DNA of 8,753 nucleotides from DAOUAJ01 sp034433615 (lineage in GTDB: Bacteria > Chloroflexota > Anaerolineae > DUEN01): NCBI GenBank assembly GCA_034433615.1, contig DAOUAJ010000156.1, forward strand, positions 1-8,753. Reading direction: 5' to 3'. The notes beneath the pieces are model-generated. The model was not told the DNA's origin and did not search any database. It worked only from the letters and a program-made list of their open reading frames with translations. This document shows positions 6,697 through 8,753 of the stretch, in pieces. The position numbers and the translations under genes were made by a program. Positions within the stretch are counted from its first letter, which is position 1; each line of letters starts with the position of its first letter.

Positions 6697-7533
6697 GTGG
6701 GCATGGGCGAGACGGACCTGGCCGAGCCCGATTTTCAGGTGGGCAACGGCTGTCTGGTGGATCAGTTGGTGGGACAGTACACGGCCCACGTCGTTGGGCT
6801 GGGATACCTGCTGAGGCCGGAGAATGTCAGGACCGCGCTGCGATCTATCTTTCGCTATAACTTTCGCCAGGGGCTGTATGATCACTGGAACGTGATGCGC
6901 ACCTTCGCCCTCGCCGACGAGTCCGCCCTGCTCATCTGCAGTTGGCCACACGGGGATCGGCCCCGGGTTCCCTTCCCTTACTTCAGCGAGGTGATGACGG
7001 GCTTTGAGTACCGGGCGGCGGCGCATATGATCTACGAGGGGCTGGTGGAGGAGGGCCTGACCGTGATCGAGGCGATCCGCGCCCGCTTCGACGGTTACCG
7101 GCGTAATCCGTGGAACGAGCCGGAGTGCGGTCACCACTACGCCCGCGCCATGGCGAGCTGGGCGGCCATCCTGGCGCTCAGTGGCTTTCACTACTCCGGC
7201 GTGTCGAAGTTGCTGCAACTGGCGCCGCGCTGGAGGCCGAACGCGTTTCGCTGTATCTGGACGATTCCCAGCGGATGGGGCATGGTCAGCCAGACAATCA
7301 CGAACGGCGAGCAGGTGGTGCGCTGGGAGGTGCTCTCAGGCGAGCTCCGTGTCCAGCACATCCGATACGCGCTCCCTGAGAGGGCCAGGGTGCGCGCTGC
7401 CACTATCGAATGGAACGGCCAGGTGGAAACACCGCACGCTGAGCAGAAAAACGCGTTTGTAGAGATTGCTCTGGCGCAGCCGCTCACGATCACAGCGGTC
7501 GTGCCACTGGTCATACGCATCGAATTGGCTTGA
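6697..7533 (+). CDS. GH116 (DUF608) glycosidase, C-terminal fragment
   Basis: C-terminal part of the GH116 catalytic domain (the GBA2-like beta-glucosidase family). The first start codon of this open frame is GTG at 6697 (278 aa), but GH116 similarity begins earlier, near 6571, at the residues leading into HLFNGEYY. Family signatures include GNGCLVDQLVGQ, RSIFRYNF, PFPYFSEVMTGFEY, AAHMIYEGLVEEG, RRNPWNEPECGHHYARAMASW and LALSGFHY. The aspartate of DQLVGQ (D22 of this reading, base 6760) matches, by my recollection of GBA2 and TxGH116, the acid/base. The nucleophile glutamate should lie about 150 residues further upstream, in sequence that is absent here. Full family members are about 800 aa, so more than half of the protein is missing. 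No ribosome-binding site is evident. The fragment is in the same frame as the oxidoreductase, separated only by the TAG at 6511. An active glucosidase is very unlikely. Confidence 0.8.
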   Translation: MGMGETDLAEPDFQVGNGCLVDQLVGQYTAHVVGLGYLLRPENVRTALRSIFRYNFRQGLYDHWNVMRTFALADESALLICSWPHGDRPRVPFPYFSEVMTGFEYRAAAHMIYEGLVEEGLTVIEAIRARFDGYRRNPWNEPECGHHYARAMASWAAILALSGFHYSGVSKLLQLAPRWRPNAFRCIWTIPSGWGMVSQTITNGEQVVRWEVLSGELRVQHIRYALPERARVRAATIEWNGQVETPHAEQKNAFVEIALAQPLTITAVVPLVIRIELA

Positions 7534-7565
7534 TGAGGGCCCCTTCGTTTTATTCACAATTCGTT

Positions 7566-7584
7566 GTGCTCTGGCGAAGAGCAC
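7566..7584. repeat. Short inverted repeat (6-bp stem) after the GH116 fragment
   Basis: GTGCTC at 7566-7571 pairs with GAGCAC at 7579-7584 around a 7-base loop. No T-run follows on the plus strand, so it is at best a weak terminator for the sugar operon. Confidence 0.45.
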
Positions 7585-7586
7585 GT

Positions 7587-7612
7587 AAAAAGGTGGCAGG
7601 TAACCTGCCGCC
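7587..7612 (-). terminator. Intrinsic terminator for the minus-strand cytochrome/nos transcript
   Basis: Read on the minus strand, a GC-rich hairpin (stem 7592-7600 with 7604-7612: nine pairs including one G-U, loop of three bases) is followed directly by five T residues (A-run at 7587-7591 on the plus strand). This is the classic rho-independent layout and lies about 60 bases beyond the cytochrome stop codon. Confidence 0.75.
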
Positions 7613-7632
7613 CTGTCTGCTCTGAACAATGT

Positions 7633-7663
7633 ACACCCTGCCCTCGTCAGAAGGGCAGGGTGT
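7633..7663. terminator. 12-bp perfect hairpin between convergent genes
   Basis: ACACCCTGCCCT at 7633-7644 pairs perfectly with 7652-7663 around a 7-base loop, starting 8 bases past the cytochrome stop codon on the minus strand. Neither side has a strong T-run. It may be a first, weaker terminator ahead of the one at 7587-7612, or a 3'-end protecting structure, and could serve both strands. Confidence 0.6.
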
Positions 7664-7671
7664 TGTCTCCG

Positions 7672-8064
7672 CTACTTCTCCAACGTGCGAACGTAGGCGA
7701 TAATGGCCTTCAATTGATCATCGGTCAGGGCCGGATTGCCCCCCTTGGGCGGCATGTCTACGCCGGTGGTGTTGGCCGGGTCCCCGGCCGGGCGACCTTT
7801 CTTGACGAAATCCAGCAATTGATCATCACTCAACCCTTTGGCGAACTCGCTGGTCGTCAAATCCTTGCCCAGGTTGGGCAGTCCCTTGGCATCCGGCCCG
7901 TGACAGGCCGAGCAGCTCTGTTCATACAACTGCTTACCTTGCGTGACAATCTCCGGCGACGGGCCGGCCGGCGTCGGCGTGGCTTTTTTGCCCCCGCCGC
8001 ATCCGGTCACGGCAAGCGCCAGCACCAGCGTGATAGCGAATACGATGGTTAGTCTCCGTGTCAC
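7672..8064 (-). CDS. Lipoprotein c-type cytochrome (monoheme)
   Basis: 130-aa small c-type cytochrome carried as a lipoprotein. A short basic start and a hydrophobic stretch (residues 5-20) end in the lipobox VTGC, with C22 the acylated cysteine. A Gly/Lys/Thr/Pro-rich linker (23-37) follows, then a class I cytochrome domain. The single heme motif CSACH is at 51-55, and M104 (in VDMPPKGG) is the probable distal ligand. The start is GTG at 8064, with AGGAGG at 8074-8079 upstream on this strand. It should sit on the outer face of the cytoplasmic membrane and shuttle electrons. Its position 66 bases behind nosL suggests it feeds nitrous oxide reductase, as small cytochromes in many clade II nos clusters are thought to, but the sequence alone does not prove this partner. 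The gene ends just before a pair of terminator-like hairpins. Confidence 0.92.
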   Translation of the reverse strand: MTRRLTIVFAITLVLALAVTGCGGGKKATPTPAGPSPEIVTQGKQLYEQSCSACHGPDAKGLPNLGKDLTTSEFAKGLSDDQLLDFVKKGRPAGDPANTTGVDMPPKGGNPALTDDQLKAIIAYVRTLEK

Positions 8065-8102
8065 TGTCTGTTCCTCCTGGAAACGAGCGCGAATTAACGC
8101 TC

Positions 8103-8136
8103 AGGTAACCAGCACTTTCTGAAGTGCTGGTTACCT
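8103..8136. repeat. 15-bp perfect inverted repeat overlapping the nosL stop codon
   Basis: Bases 8103-8117 pair perfectly with 8122-8136 around a 4-base loop (TCTG on the plus strand). The right arm contains the last Arg codon and the TAA stop of nosL (8131-8136). No T-run follows, so it is probably an RNA structure that partly terminates or protects the nosL message ahead of the cytochrome gene. A smaller 5-bp stem (8085-8089 with 8098-8102) abuts it. Confidence 0.65.
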
Positions 8137-8577
8137 AAACGTTTGAGCCAATAGCTCCTGGAAAGTCAAAACCTTGCCCTGGGCTTCGGCGGCCAGTTGG
8201 ACCGCGCGGTCCTTCTCGCCGATGGCGATGATCCCATGCCCCATCGGCGTGCGAAAAGCCTCGCTCATCACAAAGAAAGCCTGGTCAGCTTTAAGCCATC
8301 CTCCTGTCTCGTAGTCGTGCACCCAGAAAGCTGCCACCTCCTCTCCATGATCCGTGTGGTACTGCACCATGTCCCCAAGATCATCAAACCGGCGCACCTC
8401 GCCCTGGCGGGTCACATAAGCGGCCGCGAAGCGCTCCTCGCTGATGATCATGCCGCACTGGTCACAGGTATCCTCACCATAGCGAATGTCTGGCGGCTTG
8501 TCAAATTGGACACCAGGCTGGCAACCGAGCGCCAGAAGACCGATGAGAATCAGACCGAAGATGATGCATCGCGTCAC
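8131..8577 (-). CDS. nosL: NosL family copper-binding lipoprotein (nitrous oxide reductase accessory protein)
   Basis: 148-aa lipoprotein of the NosL family, which delivers Cu(I) to apo nitrous oxide reductase during assembly of its copper-sulfide site. A hydrophobic signal (residues 4-18) ends in ALGC, with C19 the acylated cysteine. The family hallmark CDQCGM lies at 38-43 (C38, C41 and M43 are candidate copper ligands). The conserved tail MSEAFRTPMGHG runs from M104 to G115, with M112 and H114 conserved. I start at the GTG at 8577, preceded on this strand by AAAGGGGGG; the frame is open to an ATG at 8634, but that extension is encoded inside the upstream permease gene and would put 19 extra residues before the signal peptide. 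The start overlaps the permease stop in a GTGA, implying translational coupling. The stop codon lies inside a 15-bp hairpin. Confidence 0.92.
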   Translation of the reverse strand: MTRCIIFGLILIGLLALGCQPGVQFDKPPDIRYGEDTCDQCGMIISEERFAAAYVTRQGEVRRFDDLGDMVQYHTDHGEEVAAFWVHDYETGGWLKADQAFFVMSEAFRTPMGHGIIAIGEKDRAVQLAAEAQGKVLTFQELLAQTFR

Positions 8578-8753
8578 AGCGCCCCCCTTTGACGAAAGAC
8601 GAGATAGGTAAAGACCAAAGGCAAAATGGTCCATGCGATCAAGATCGTGAGCAAGAGCGGCATTAGCCGCCCACCGTAGGTGCGCAGGGCATACAGCCCC
8701 GCCGGCCCCAGCACCTCCAGGCTGCTGCGGATGGACAGGATGGTCGCCATCTT
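8574..8753 (-). CDS. nosY: ABC-2 type permease, C-terminal end (NosY-like), partial
   Basis: The last 59 codons of a gene that enters from the right edge, in frame from 8753 to TGA at 8574-8576. The visible part ends with a hydrophobic helix (about residues 31-53 of the fragment, MPLLLTILIA...LVF) and a short basic tail RQRGAL, as ABC-2 type permeases do. The preceding segment carries SSLEVLGPAGLYALRTYGG. Its stop overlaps the nosL start by two bases (GTGA). Placement directly before nosL matches the common nosD-nosF-nosY-nosL order, where NosY is the membrane part of the NosFY exporter needed for nitrous oxide reductase maturation. The fragment itself has no unique NosY motif, so the name rests mainly on context. 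Confidence 0.75.
   Translation of the reverse strand, partial: KMATILSIRSSLEVLGPAGLYALRTYGGRLMPLLLTILIAWTILPLVFTYLVFRQRGAL

Noticed and set aside
7564..8052. Plus-strand open frame of 162 codons opposite the cytochrome
   Set aside because: It is antisense to a clear lipoprotein cytochrome with a heme motif and good ribosome-binding site, and its translation resembles no known family.
8578..8634. Longer NosL starting at the ATG at 8634
   Set aside because: The extension is the permease gene read in another frame and would bury the lipoprotein signal behind 19 residues.
1..8753. CRISPR arrays, tRNA/rRNA genes, insertion sequences, riboswitches or a novel defence-type system
   Set aside because: I saw no spaced direct repeats, tRNA-like folds, transposase reading frames or unexplained gene clusters. 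Every substantial open region belongs to a recognised family.

Overview
The window holds two unrelated blocks that converge on each other. Positions 1-7533 (+ strand) are a carbohydrate-utilisation cluster. Positions 7672-8753 (- strand) are the tail of a nitrous-oxide-reductase accessory (nos) cluster. The organism is a bacterium. Three features fit a Chloroflexota (Anaerolineae-like) genome: the glycoside hydrolases of families GH127 and GH116, nos lipoproteins next to a lipoprotein c-type cytochrome, and a Thr/Pro-rich linker straight after the lipobox. This placement is inference and only moderately firm.

Left block, in order: two inner-membrane permeases of a sugar ABC importer (1-882 and 888-1787); a zinc-dependent medium-chain dehydrogenase split by a single inserted base (1794-2177 plus 2167-2850); a sugar-phosphate isomerase/epimerase-type TIM barrel (2948-3772); a GH127-type glycosidase with an intact zinc/cysteine active site (3906-5621); a Gfo/Idh/MocA oxidoreductase ended early by an in-frame TAG (5674-6513); and, in the same frame beyond that TAG, the C-terminal part of a GH116 (DUF608) glycosidase (to 7533). 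The presumed logic is import of a plant-type (possibly L-arabinofuranoside-containing) glycan fragment, hydrolysis, then dehydrogenation and isomerisation of the released sugar. The substrate-binding protein and ATPase are not in the window. The short gaps 2851-2947 and 3773-3905 hold ribosome-binding sites and no promoter I would defend.

Right block, read leftwards from the edge: the C-terminus of an ABC-2 permease (NosY-like), a NosL copper lipoprotein whose GTG start overlaps the permease stop (GTGA), and a small lipoprotein cytochrome c. A 15-bp perfect hairpin covers the nosL stop codon. The convergent gap 7534-7671 holds three inverted repeats, one of them a textbook intrinsic terminator for the minus strand.

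The most notable point is damage in the sugar cluster: a +1 insertion in the dehydrogenase, a probable CAG-to-TAG change in the oxidoreductase, and an apparent deletion joining the oxidoreductase tail to the back half of a GH116 enzyme. This is either a decaying locus or sequence/assembly error, and read mapping would decide. I see no CRISPR array, tRNA, rRNA, transposase or clearly undescribed system.
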